Assembly: GCA_021772975.1 (NCBI GenBank)
Contig: JAJFKY010000009.1
Span: forward strand, 1-64,000
Direction of reading: 5' to 3'
DNA from: Gammaproteobacteria bacterium
GTDB lineage: Bacteria; Pseudomonadota; Gammaproteobacteria; Xanthomonadales; Wenzhouxiangellaceae
DNA length: 64,000 nt
Shown here: piece after piece, positions 26,421-34,454 of the stretch
Numbering within the stretch: the first letter of the stretch is position 1
Layout: each line of letters starts with the position of its first letter
Program-made: the position numbers and the translations under genes
Notes under the pieces: model-generated
Told to the model about the DNA's origin: nothing
The model's input: only the letters and a program-made list of their open reading frames with translations
Databases searched by the model: none

Positions 26421-29042
26421 ATGGCAATGACGGATTGGGTAATACTGAAATTTGGCGGCACCAGTGTGGCTACCCTGGCCGGCTGGCAAACTATTGCCGA
26501 GCGGGTCCGCTATTGCCTGCAGCAGGATGAGCGCCCGGTGCTGGTGTGTTCGGCGCTGGCCGGAGTGACCAATCAGCTGCAGCAACTGGCGAGCGTCGAC
26601 CAAGTTGATTGCCGGGCCGATAGCCAGGCTATCCGGCAGGCCTTATGTGACGATATCATTGCACGCCATCTGCAGTTGCTGGCGGAAGCCGCTATCGATA
26701 CTCCGTCGACCGCTCTGCAACGGCAGTTTGCCGTGCTGAAAGGTTTACTTAATAAGCCAGAAGGCGGCCCGGCGGTGCCAGCCGGCTGGCAGGCACGGTT
26801 GCTGGCCCAGGGAGAATTGCTGAGTACGCTGTTTGGACAGCAACTGTTGTCACACTGGGGGCTGGATATAGTCTGGCGCGATGCGTGCACGGCAATCCGC
26901 ATTCCGTCTGCATGTCCGGCCGACGGCGCGGCAAAGCATTATCTGAACGCGCATTATCAACCCACTGCTGACGCACGGTTGCAAACTCAATGGTCCCGCT
27001 CCGGGCTTGGCGTTATTGCACCGGGCTTTATTGCCAGTGACGGCGATGATCAAGTGGTCGTGCTGGGCCGGGGTGGTTCGGATACCAGTGCCAGTTATCT
27101 GGCGGTCCTGCTGCAGGCTCGCCGGGTGGAAATCTGGACTGATGTGCCGGGTTTATTCAGCGCCAATCCGCGCCAGTTGCCGAGCGCGCGCCTGTTGCGT
27201 CACCTCAGTTATCTGGAAGCGCAGGAACTGGCGTCAGCAGGTGGCCAGGTGCTGCATCCGCGCTGTTTGAAACCACTGCGTGACGCACATATCCCATTGC
27301 AGGTGTATTCCAGCCGGCAACCGGAGGTGGAAGGCAGCCAGGTTTCCGATCAGGCGCGTGATTTTGGCGCCCAGGTTAAAGCCATCGTGTGTTCCTACGG
27401 AATCACCCTGATCAGTATGGAAACGCTGGGCATGTGGCAGCAGGTAGGCTTTCTGGCCCAGGCCTTTGCCAGTTTCGAGCGTCATGGTCTGTCGGTGGAT
27501 TTGATCGCCACCTCGGAAAGCAATGTCACCGTTACCCTGGACCCCGCCGCACAATTGGCCTCAGCGGAGATGCTGGCCAGTCTGGAGCAGGATCTGACAC
27601 GTATCTGCCGGGTCAGTATTACCCTGGATTGTGCCGCGGTTACGCTGGTCGGACGCGGTATTCGCACCATCCTGCATCGCCTGGGACCGGCCCTGGAAGC
27701 GTTTGAAGAACGCCGGATCTATCTGCTAAGCCAGGCCGCCAACGACTTGAATCTGAGCGTGGTGGTGCCACGTGAGCATGCCGACACGCTGGTCCGGCAG
27801 CTACATGAGACACTGATTCCGAAGCAGGCGAGGATTCCGGAAGAATCTGTGTTCGGACCCAGTTGGGAAGCGCTACAGAGACATGCGGACAATCTGCCCG
27901 AGCCCATACCCTCCTGGTACCGGCGGGAACGCGAGCAATTATTGCAGCTGGCGCAACAGCAGGAAGCCGCTTATGTCTACCATTTGCCGACGATTCGCTC
28001 GCAGGCCATGCGATTATTGAATCTGAACAGCATTGACCGGGTGTTGTATGCGATGAAAGCCAATCATCATCCGGCGGTGCTTAGCAGTCTGCACGAGCTG
28101 GGTATCGGCTTTGATTGTGTGTCGATGGCGGAAGTTGAACATCTGCAAGCGCATATCCCTGAGCTGTTGCCGCGGGAGATTTTATTCACGCCCAACTTCG
28201 CGCCGGTGGCTGAGTATCAGCAGGCGCTCAATGCCGGACTCACGGTAACCCTGGATAATCTGTTTCCGTTACAGCACTGGCCTGAACTGCTGCGTGGGCA
28301 GCAGGTGTTCATACGCGTCGATCCAGGTCAGGGGCATGGCCATCATCAGAAGGTCAAAACCGCCGGGACGCATTCCAAGTTCGGTATACCCATAACCGAA
28401 TTGGCGCAGGCCAGAGCCTGGTGTGAACAGCTGGGGGTAACCATCACCGGTCTGCATGTCCATATCGGTTCAGGCCTGAGCGTGCCGGATAACTGGCGGC
28501 GCAGCGCTGAGTTGTTAACTGCAATGCTGGAGGACTTTCCAGATGTCCGGGTGATTGATCTGGGAGGTGGTCTGAGTGTGCCGACCAAACCCGGCGATGG
28601 TGAGCTGGAGCTGGCCGAGCTGGATCGTTTACTGGCTGAAGTCAAGCAGGCCGCGCCGCGCATGCCCCGCTTCTGGCTGGAGCCGGGACGCTTTCTGGTC
28701 TCCGAAGCAGGCGTGTTGCTGGTCCGTGTTACCCAGACCAAAGGCAAGGGCGAGGTGCGTTATGTGGGCGTCAGCAGTGGCATGAACTCACTGATACGTC
28801 CGGCCCTGTATGGCGCTTATCACGACATCATCAATCTCACCCGGCTGGATGATACAGACCAGCGCATGGTCAATGTGGTCGGCCCGATCTGTGAGACCGC
28901 CGATATACTCGGGCTGGACCGGATGCTGCCGGATTGTCAGGAAGGCGATATTCTGCTGGTTGCCAATGCCGGCGCCTATGGACGGGTGATGAGCAGTCAT
29001 TATAATCTGCGCGCGCCAGCCGGCGAAACAGTGCTCGACTGA
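26421..29042 (+). CDS. lysAC: Bifunctional aspartate kinase / diaminopimelate decarboxylase
   Basis: This fusion joins the first and last enzymes of lysine synthesis: aspartate phosphorylation and meso-diaminopimelate decarboxylation. The kinase half has KFGGTSV near residue 9, the GRGGSDTSA ATP-site motif near 217, and ACT repeats at about 315-470 that would sense lysine. The second half (from about 505) is a fold-III PLP enzyme with the Schiff-base Lys546 in YAMKANHHP, HVHIGSG, DLGGGLSVP and the C-terminal CETADILG motif that includes the active-site Cys. The same fusion is known in Xanthomonas. ATGs at 26421 and 26427 and a GTG at 26412 are all possible starts. Its stop overlaps the murL start by one base (TGATG). 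Confidence 0.94.
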   Translation: MAMTDWVILKFGGTSVATLAGWQTIAERVRYCLQQDERPVLVCSALAGVTNQLQQLASVDQVDCRADSQAIRQALCDDIIARHLQLLAEAAIDTPSTALQRQFAVLKGLLNKPEGGPAVPAGWQARLLAQGELLSTLFGQQLLSHWGLDIVWRDACTAIRIPSACPADGAAKHYLNAHYQPTADARLQTQWSRSGLGVIAPGFIASDGDDQVVVLGRGGSDTSASYLAVLLQARRVEIWTDVPGLFSANPRQLPSARLLRHLSYLEAQELASAGGQVLHPRCLKPLRDAHIPLQVYSSRQPEVEGSQVSDQARDFGAQVKAIVCSYGITLISMETLGMWQQVGFLAQAFASFERHGLSVDLIATSESNVTVTLDPAAQLASAEMLASLEQDLTRICRVSITLDCAAVTLVGRGIRTILHRLGPALEAFEERRIYLLSQAANDLNLSVVVPREHADTLVRQLHETLIPKQARIPEESVFGPSWEALQRHADNLPEPIPSWYRREREQLLQLAQQQEAAYVYHLPTIRSQAMRLLNLNSIDRVLYAMKANHHPAVLSSLHELGIGFDCVSMAEVEHLQAHIPELLPREILFTPNFAPVAEYQQALNAGLTVTLDNLFPLQHWPELLRGQQVFIRVDPGQGHGHHQKVKTAGTHSKFGIPITELAQARAWCEQLGVTITGLHVHIGSGLSVPDNWRRSAELLTAMLEDFPDVRVIDLGGGLSVPTKPGDGELELAELDRLLAEVKQAAPRMPRFWLEPGRFLVSEAGVLLVRVTQTKGKGEVRYVGVSSGMNSLIRPALYGAYHDIINLTRLDDTDQRMVNVVGPICETADILGLDRMLPDCQEGDILLVANAGAYGRVMSSHYNLRAPAGETVLD

Positions 29043-30409
29043 TGTCAGCTCAGACAGCCAGGCAATTTGAGCCGAGCGCTTATCAGGAATTTGTATTCGC
29101 CGGTTACGACTGGGAACCGGCTACGGCAACCGTCTATCTGCATTACCGGTTGGAACCGGATATCGAGTTTACCGAGACCCTGCGGTTTCCTCAGCCGGTT
29201 GCCCTGGACGGCATTAACCAGGCGGCTTTGCAGGCGGCTTTGCAGCTGCTGCATTGGGTGGCGGGGGTCAGCTACTGGAAAGCGGCCTGTCCGCCCGGCT
29301 GGCGTTTTAACCGGCAACGGCCAGATGACCGGCAACTCGATTTTTTGTGTGATCTGTACAGGCATGGTCTGGCGGAATTTGCGTTCACCAATCAATTGGA
29401 ACTGACCGACTGCATTGCTGGTATGCGCCGCAATACCCGCACGGCCGCAACTGCCGGGCAAGTCCCGCTTACCACTTTGCGTGAGCGTTGCCTGGTGCCG
29501 CTGGGTGGGGGCAAAGATTCGCTGGTGGCGCTGGAAATGGTGCGCCAGCAGGAGCTGGATATAACGGTTACCGCGGTGCGTCCCGCCGCCCTGATCAGCA
29601 CCCTAGCCGGGCATACCGGTCTGCCGTGGTTGCCCATTGAGCGGCGAATCTCACCGGTTTTACTGGAACTGAACGGGCAGGGCGCCTGGAACGGGCATGT
29701 GCCGATTACCGCAGTGAATGCCTGTGTGCTGATCGTGGCGGCCATTTTGTATGATTTTCGCTGGATTGTGTTCGCCAACGAAGCGTCCGCCGACGAGCCA
29801 ACCAGAATCGGCCCGCAGGGCTTTGCCGTCAATCACCAGTTCAGCAAATCAAGTGCTTTTGAGCAGGCATTGCAGACTTATATCGGGGCTTACATTTCCA
29901 GCGATCTGAGGTGTTTTTCAGTGCTGCGCCCGCTCAGTGAATTAGCCATCTGCCAGCGGTTCGCCCACTACCCTCATTATCATGCGTTGTTTTCCAGCTG
30001 CAATCGGCAGTTTCATCTGGATGGAGCGCGCAGCGCCGGGCGCTGGTGCGGCCACTGTCCCAAATGCCAGTTTGTCTTCCTGGCCCTGGCGCCGTTTCTG
30101 GACAGGCCTGCCTTGCAGAGTATTTTTAGCGCTAACCTGCTGGATGCCGCTGATCAGAGTAATGCTTTCGCTGATCTATGTGGTTTGGGCAACAAACCAT
30201 TTGAATGCGTCGGCAGTATCGCTGAGGCCCGTGCCGCCATGCAGTATCTGGCTGGTCAGCCAGAATGGCAGCACTGTGCGGTAATCACTGAACTGCGCAC
30301 CCGGCTGGCCGCTGGCGGCCTTCCGGCCATGTCGGCATTTTTGGCGGCTGATCAGGCGGTGGTGGCAAAGTTGCCGTTGCCATTCCGGGATATCTATGCA
30401 ACTGCATGA
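29042..30409 (+). CDS. murL: UDP-MurNAc-L-Ala-L-Glu epimerase MurL
   Basis: MurL inverts the terminal L-Glu of UDP-MurNAc-L-Ala-L-Glu to D-Glu in an ATP-dependent reaction and so replaces glutamate racemase in peptidoglycan synthesis. The 455-residue protein shows a PP-loop-like ATP motif CLVPLGGGKDSLVALE at about residues 150-165, the ANEASADEP segment near 243-251, and a C-terminal CGHCPKCQFVF cluster at about 337-347 that could hold metal. It shares one base with the lysAC stop and overlaps murD2 by 14 bases, so the three genes are translationally linked. Family identity rests on the motifs and on the adjacent murD2, the pair described in Xanthomonas. Confidence 0.92.
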   Translation: MSAQTARQFEPSAYQEFVFAGYDWEPATATVYLHYRLEPDIEFTETLRFPQPVALDGINQAALQAALQLLHWVAGVSYWKAACPPGWRFNRQRPDDRQLDFLCDLYRHGLAEFAFTNQLELTDCIAGMRRNTRTAATAGQVPLTTLRERCLVPLGGGKDSLVALEMVRQQELDITVTAVRPAALISTLAGHTGLPWLPIERRISPVLLELNGQGAWNGHVPITAVNACVLIVAAILYDFRWIVFANEASADEPTRIGPQGFAVNHQFSKSSAFEQALQTYIGAYISSDLRCFSVLRPLSELAICQRFAHYPHYHALFSSCNRQFHLDGARSAGRWCGHCPKCQFVFLALAPFLDRPALQSIFSANLLDAADQSNAFADLCGLGNKPFECVGSIAEARAAMQYLAGQPEWQHCAVITELRTRLAAGGLPAMSAFLAADQAVVAKLPLPFRDIYATA

Positions 30410-31775
30410 GCTGGCTGGTCGCCGGGTTGCGGTGCTGGGTTACGGCAAGGAAGGCCAGGCAGTATCTCAAGTGTTACTCGAACGGGTGCCGCAGGCTCAA
30501 GTGACGGTGCTGTGTGAGCAACCACTCACGGCTGGACTCAGTTGCCCGATGCCGTTGCAGATCGGGGCGTTTTCCGCTGCCCGGCTCAGCAGCTATGAAG
30601 TGTTGATTAAATCGCCTGGTATCAGTTTGTATCACCCCGCCATTCAGGCGGCGGTCAAGGCGGGTGTCAAAGTGACTTCCGGGACCAATTTGTGGTTTGC
30701 CGTCAATCCAACTGCACGGGTGGTGGCCATCACCGGCACCAAAGGCAAAAGCACCACTGCCGCATTGACCGCGCATCTACTGCGTCAGGCCGGCTGGCAG
30801 GTGGAGTTGGCGGGTAATATCGGGGTGCCGTTGATTGCGCGGCTGGATGTGCAGGCGGATATCTGGGTATTGGAACTGTCCAGTTTTCAGGTGGCGGATT
30901 TGCACGGCGCACCGGAACTGGCGATATTGGTCAGTCTGTTTCCGGAGCATCTGGATTGGCACGGCGGCGCACGGCAATATTTCGCCGACAAGTTGCGTTT
31001 GTTAAGCCTGGCCAGCCAGGCGCTGGTAGAGCAGGAGCTGTTGGGGCAACTGCGGCAGCATCCCGAATGGGCCGGCCGCCTGCCAGCCAGATCCTGCCTA
31101 ACCGTTTATAACCGCACAACCGGCTGGCAGGCTACTGGTGATGGCCTGGCGTATGCCGGGCAGGCCATGCTGAGTGCCGCTGAGATTCCGGTCCGGGGTC
31201 GGCACAATCACGTCAATGCCTGTGCCGCTTTAACGGTGGCCGAATATTTCGGTATCCAGCAGGCTGTTGCACTGCTGGCTTTAAAGACCTTTCAGCCGTT
31301 ACCTCACCGTTTGGAAATGGTCAGTCAAAGCAATGGCGTCGATTATGTGAACGACAGCATCGCCACTACACCGATGGCAACAGTCAAGGCTTTAGAGGCT
31401 TTTCTGGATCGTCCGGTGATATTAATCGCCGGTGGCTTTGATCGTGGCCTGGAATGGGCTCCGGTGGTCGATTTGATTCGTCAGCAGTTGTCAGCACAGC
31501 AGGGGCTGCAACTGAAGGCGGTGCTGGGTCTGCCCGACAATGGCGGTGCATTATTGCAAGGCTTATCAGCTATGTATGCTGAACTGGGTGTGTCCGGCTG
31601 TACGCTGGAACCGGCTGACGATCTGCCGGCAGCAATTGAAAAAGCCCGCTGTCTGGCGCAAGCTGATGACGTCGTGCTGTTATCGCCCGGCGCAGCCAGT
31701 TTCAGTCAGTTCAGGAATTTTGAGGAGCGTGGTGAGGTTTTCAGGCAACTGGCCGATAAAAAAGCCGGCCCGTAA
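30396..31775 (+). CDS. murD2: UDP-N-acetylmuramoyl-L-alanine-L-glutamate ligase MurD2
   Basis: MurD2 adds L-Glu, not D-Glu, to UDP-MurNAc-L-Ala; MurL then epimerises it. The 459-residue protein is a Mur ligase with an N-terminal Rossmann-type domain (VAVLGYGKEGQAV), the ATP loop ITGTKGKSTTAAL at about 112-124, the ELSSFQ motif, the HNHVNACAAL turn into the C-terminal domain, and the VLLSPGAASFSQF segment near the end, all typical of MurD. It overlaps murL by 14 bases. The stop codon lies inside a terminator hairpin that serves the opposing csbD gene. Confidence 0.92.
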   Translation: MQLHELAGRRVAVLGYGKEGQAVSQVLLERVPQAQVTVLCEQPLTAGLSCPMPLQIGAFSAARLSSYEVLIKSPGISLYHPAIQAAVKAGVKVTSGTNLWFAVNPTARVVAITGTKGKSTTAALTAHLLRQAGWQVELAGNIGVPLIARLDVQADIWVLELSSFQVADLHGAPELAILVSLFPEHLDWHGGARQYFADKLRLLSLASQALVEQELLGQLRQHPEWAGRLPARSCLTVYNRTTGWQATGDGLAYAGQAMLSAAEIPVRGRHNHVNACAALTVAEYFGIQQAVALLALKTFQPLPHRLEMVSQSNGVDYVNDSIATTPMATVKALEAFLDRPVILIAGGFDRGLEWAPVVDLIRQQLSAQQGLQLKAVLGLPDNGGALLQGLSAMYAELGVSGCTLEPADDLPAAIEKARCLAQADDVVLLSPGAASFSQFRNFEERGEVFRQLADKKAGP

Positions 31776-31787
31776 TCACGGGCCGGC
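31758..31787 (-). terminator. Rho-independent terminator for the first csbD gene, overlapping the murD2 3' end
   Basis: A perfect 10-bp stem GCCGGCCCGT (31764-31773) pairs with ACGGGCCGGC (31778-31787) around an AATC loop. Read on the minus strand it is followed by six T (31763-31758). The six A on the plus strand lie upstream of the hairpin, so it mainly serves the csbD gene that ends at 31815. The hairpin also codes the last residues of MurD2. Confidence 0.85.
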
Positions 31788-31814
31788 AAAGCCGAAGGGC
31801 ATGAACGGCGACAG

Positions 31815-32006
31815 TTACCAGCTAAAACTATCAACCTGTCCTTCGGCGGCTTCCCATTTAATTACGTACCGCCGCTGAATATTGGCGACGAGTTGTTCCC
31901 GGTTGCCTGCGATAATAGCGAAGTCTTTATCGGTCAACTTATCCCACCTCCGTTGAGCTTTAACTTTAAGCTCCGACCAGTTGGTTTCAAGATAATCTCG
32001 ATGCAA
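31815..32006 (-). CDS. CsbD family protein (63 aa, TTG start)
   Basis: CsbD proteins are small, hydrophilic, stress-induced proteins of unknown function. The pattern W.ELK.KAQ..W.KLTD.D...I.GNREQLV..IQ.RY covers the protein and matches the paralogue at 32216-32413. I place the start at TTG 32006, because AGGAG lies 7 bases before it and the length then equals that of the paralogue. A longer frame from GTG 32078 would add 24 residues unlike the family. The protein is more divergent than its neighbour and ends SFSW. Confidence 0.8.
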   Translation of the reverse strand: MHRDYLETNWSELKVKAQRRWDKLTDKDFAIIAGNREQLVANIQRRYVIKWEAAEGQVDSFSW

Positions 32007-32164
32007 AACAATGCTCCTGTCGTAGTAGTGGGTTGGCCTTTCCCCAATAAGACCACGGCGGTATCCTAACCAACTCACGGCAAAAAAGTTATTAAATAGG
32101 TTAACTATTAAGCTTAAAAATGATTAATTTTAATGTTTTAACAAGTTGTAAAATATTCAGTAAT

Positions 32165-32192
32165 AAAAAAACCGGCCCGCGGAGCGAGCCGG
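32165..32192 (-). terminator. Rho-independent terminator after the second csbD gene
   Basis: The stem CCGGCCCGC (32172-32180) pairs with GCGAGCCGG (32184-32192) with one mismatch around a GGA loop. On the minus strand it is followed by a run of seven T (32171-32165). It lies 24 bases past the csbD stop at 32216. Confidence 0.85.
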
Positions 32193-32215
32193 TATACTTC
32201 TGTAGAGATTAAGAC

Positions 32216-32413
32216 TTAGTTATTTTTGGTAAACTCTTCCACCTGCTGTTCGGCTTTATCCCGGGCTATGCCGTAACGTTCCTGGATTTTGCCAACCAGT
32301 TCTTCCCGGTTGCCTTCAATAACATCCAGATCGTCGTTGGTCAGCTTGCCCCATTGCTGTTGAGCTTTGCCTTTAAGCTGTTTCCATTGGCCTTTGATTT
32401 TGTCGCTGTTCAT
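32216..32413 (-). CDS. CsbD family stress protein (65 aa)
   Basis: The sequence MNSDKIKGQWKQLKGKAQ begins exactly as CsbD proteins do and continues with WGKLTNDDLDVIEGNREELV and IQERYGIARDKAEQQV. It is short, charged and without membrane segments. CAGGAG lies 7 bases before the ATG. A terminator follows directly. It sits between a second csbD gene and a PRC-barrel gene, all on the same strand and next to a Crp/Fnr regulator, a grouping typical of general stress clusters. Confidence 0.92.
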   Translation of the reverse strand: MNSDKIKGQWKQLKGKAQQQWGKLTNDDLDVIEGNREELVGKIQERYGIARDKAEQQVEEFTKNN

Positions 32414-32501
32414 GAGTAAATCTCCTGATTAGTGATTAAAGCCTGCTTTAACAGGCATATTGTCATAACTGTTTTATGCAACTGAAAAAAACTGCTCGTT
32501 A

Positions 32502-32999
32502 TCAGCTGTTCTGGAATTTGAATTCTGGCGCCTGTTCTAACTGCTGTTGAGTAACATTAAGCAGCAACTGCTCTTCGGTCTGGTTGAAGTGCAGGCTGTC
32601 AAAACGTACAGCCACCAACTTATCGCCAATACCCAGAAAGCCACCAACCGATACAATCGCGTAGACGACTTCATCATTGTTGGTCATTACCAGATCATCG
32701 ATGGTGCCGAGCTCTTCGCCGCTGCCATTGACTACATCCATGCCGATAATCTGCTTGGCATTCATGTGATAAGCCAGATTAGCGGAACCGAAAGTGGTTC
32801 TGGCCTGGCGATGATTGCTGGTTTTGGTAGCGACGGCATTGTGGCTGTGATCACTTGTGCGGCTGCTGTGCTGCTCGGATTTCTGAGCTTGCGGTTTTTC
32901 ACTCTGATGAGAGTCATTGGCATGTACCGATACGCCTGCCAGTAAAATACTTGCACCAAGTGTGGAAATTAAAATCTTGCTGCGCTTTGTATAGCTCAT
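32502..32999 (-). CDS. Secreted PRC-barrel domain protein
   Basis: The 165-residue protein has a Sec signal peptide (about 1-27, ILISTLGASILLAGVSVHA), a His/Ser/Lys-rich linker (28-70), and a PRC-barrel at about 75-155 (NAKQIIGMDVVNGSGEELGTI, LVMTNNDEVVYAIVSVGG, KLVAVRFDSL). PRC-barrels are small beta-barrels in ribosome maturation, photosynthetic and stress proteins; secreted versions are common beside CsbD genes but have no fixed function. A perfect dyad at 33112-33133, about 115 bases upstream, may be an operator. Confidence 0.87.
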   Translation of the reverse strand: MSYTKRSKILISTLGASILLAGVSVHANDSHQSEKPQAQKSEQHSSRTSDHSHNAVATKTSNHRQARTTFGSANLAYHMNAKQIIGMDVVNGSGEELGTIDDLVMTNNDEVVYAIVSVGGFLGIGDKLVAVRFDSLHFNQTEEQLLLNVTQQQLEQAPEFKFQNS

Positions 33000-33111
33000 G
33001 ACTTACTCCTGTTTGAATGAGTTAAAGATTAAATTAGAGATTGCTTGGACAGTCAGCGGTTAGCTGACAGGTAATTACTGTAACGGGTTATGGGAAAAAG
33101 CGTTATTACCT

Positions 33112-33133
33112 ATGTTAATTCAGCTGTTAACAT
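33112..33133. promoter_or_regulatory. 22-bp dyad upstream of the PRC-barrel gene
   Basis: ATGTTAA at 33112-33118 is mirrored exactly by TTAACAT at 33127-33133 with an 8-base spacer. The 22-bp size and symmetric half-sites resemble sites of the Crp/Fnr family, and a Crp/Fnr-type regulator is encoded next to it (33199-33987). Binding is inference. Confidence 0.45.
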
Positions 33134-33198
33134 GAAATTAACTTGCTTGCAGAAGCGTTTATGCGGGTGGCTATTGATTAGCCGAGCTCAGGCGGGCT

Positions 33199-33987
33199 TT
33201 ATTTTTGTTGACTGACCACTGGTGAGATTTGCTGCGTTTGTTCCAGGTAGCGTGGTTGGGATTCGGTTATCCGCATCAGTTCATCAATATCCAGTAAAGT
33301 GATTTCGTTTAACCGTCCGCTGATCATTCCATCCGCCTGTAATTTACGCAGCGTTCTATTCATATGCACGATGCTTAATCCCAGGGTATCGGCCAGCAAA
33401 TCCTGCGTGAGTGGCGTGCTAAAGCTGGTGTCGTTGTACAGGCCGACAATTTTTAACCGATAGTACAGTTCCAGCAATAAATGTGCGGTGCGTTTATAAG
33501 CGGAGCGCCGGCCTATACGGATAACCTGTTCGGCGACAAGGGCATCGTTGCGGCCCAGCATCCAGCCGTACAGCAGACCCAGCCTGGGGTGGGTGGCAAA
33601 TAACTGAATCAGGTGATCAGGTTTAAAAACAGCCACTTGCAAGTCGGTAATGCTGGCGACCGAGTAGTTGGCCTTGGGCATAAATAAGGCAAATGGGCTG
33701 ATGATGTCGCCCGGCACATAGTAATTGATAACCTGACGGTTGCCATTGCGTAATTTGCTAAACCGGTAAGCCCAGCCGTCGGTAATGATCAGGCATTGCT
33801 TGTTGGCATCGCCCTGATTGAGTATGACTTTGCGTTTGGGGATGGTTTTCGTTTGCTGATGCAGCTGTACCAGTGCATCAATTTCCTGGTTCTCCAGTCG
33901 CTGGACATAGCGAAATTTTCTTATCAGCGGCCAGTCGCTCTGCGCGGGTTGATGTTCAGCGGGAACCGGTTTGATTTGTTTGGGCAT
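33199..33987 (-). CDS. Crp/Fnr family transcriptional regulator
   Basis: The 262-residue protein has a cyclic-nucleotide-type sensor beta-roll at about 35-130 (KVILNQGDANKQCLIITDGWAYRF, VINYYVPGDIISPFA), a long dimer helix, and a C-terminal helix-turn-helix at about 185-235 (LTQDLLADTLGLSIVHMNRTLRKLQADGMI). It lacks the Cys cluster of Fnr at its N-terminus and the Crp cAMP-contact motif is not obvious, so the signal is unknown. A perfect 24-bp palindrome 35-58 bases upstream of its start suggests autoregulation. It is probably the regulator of the CsbD/PRC cluster downstream. Confidence 0.9.
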   Translation of the reverse strand: MPKQIKPVPAEHQPAQSDWPLIRKFRYVQRLENQEIDALVQLHQQTKTIPKRKVILNQGDANKQCLIITDGWAYRFSKLRNGNRQVINYYVPGDIISPFALFMPKANYSVASITDLQVAVFKPDHLIQLFATHPRLGLLYGWMLGRNDALVAEQVIRIGRRSAYKRTAHLLLELYYRLKIVGLYNDTSFSTPLTQDLLADTLGLSIVHMNRTLRKLQADGMISGRLNEITLLDIDELMRITESQPRYLEQTQQISPVVSQQK

Positions 33988-34021
33988 ACATCAGCTTCAT
34001 GGTAGCAATCCCTTGGCGCAA

Positions 34022-34045
34022 ATCCGCACAACGGTTTGTGCGGAT
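34022..34045. promoter_or_regulatory. Perfect 24-bp palindrome upstream of the Crp/Fnr-type gene
   Basis: ATCCGCACAA (34022-34031) and TTGTGCGGAT (34036-34045) are exact inverse copies around CGGT. Two more TTGTGC copies lie at 34048 and 34064. The palindrome ends 35 bases before the regulator start, the expected place for an autoregulatory operator. A hairpin role in RNA is the other possibility. Confidence 0.5.
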
Positions 34046-34160
34046 AGTTGTGCTATCACACTGTTGTGCCTGGCAATCATTGCTCAGCATCAGGCGTAGC
34101 CACTCCCTACTGCGGCCGATAATAACAGCAAATGCAAATGTGGTGCGGGTCAGTAAACTC

Positions 34161-34446
34161 AAGGAACCTCTGATTTAATCTGCCATGGCCGCGCCATATC
34201 ATTTACCTGGGGGACCGAAATGCTCCAAGACAAGGCGTCGTTGCGCAGGGCAATAGCCGGTCTATTGCCAAGCAATGCAACGCAGGATTGGAGCATTTCG
34301 GGCGTAACCCTTGTGGGAGCGGCCTTGTTTGGCGCATTGCAGCCCATAGACAATGGCCAATCTGTCCGCCCGACATAACCAGCTATGCTGTCGTTGACAA
34401 AACAGGACTCGCTCGCGACCGTGTCAGATTAAATCAGAGGTTCCTT
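34161..34446. mobile_element. MITE-like element with perfect 22-bp terminal inverted repeats
   Basis: The ends at 34161-34182 (beginning AAGGAACCTCTGATTTAATC) and 34425-34446 are exact inverse copies. The 286-bp body codes nothing convincing. Inside, a second perfect inverted repeat (CCGAAATGCTCCAA at 34215-34228 with its mirror at 34288-34301) and an inner pair GGCAATAG/CTATTGCC (34249-34256, 34262-34269) would form a long hairpin. Compact size, terminal repeats and no transposase fit a miniature element moved by an IS elsewhere in the genome. I see no clear target-site duplication. It lies between the Crp/Fnr regulator and ispB, 8 bases past the ispB stop, and may also end ispB transcription. 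Confidence 0.75.
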
Positions 34447-34454
34447 AAGTGGTA

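Noticed and set aside
34159-34353. 64-codon frame inside the MITE-like element
   Set aside because: It is read through terminal and inner inverted repeats, so its sequence reflects the repeats rather than a protein.
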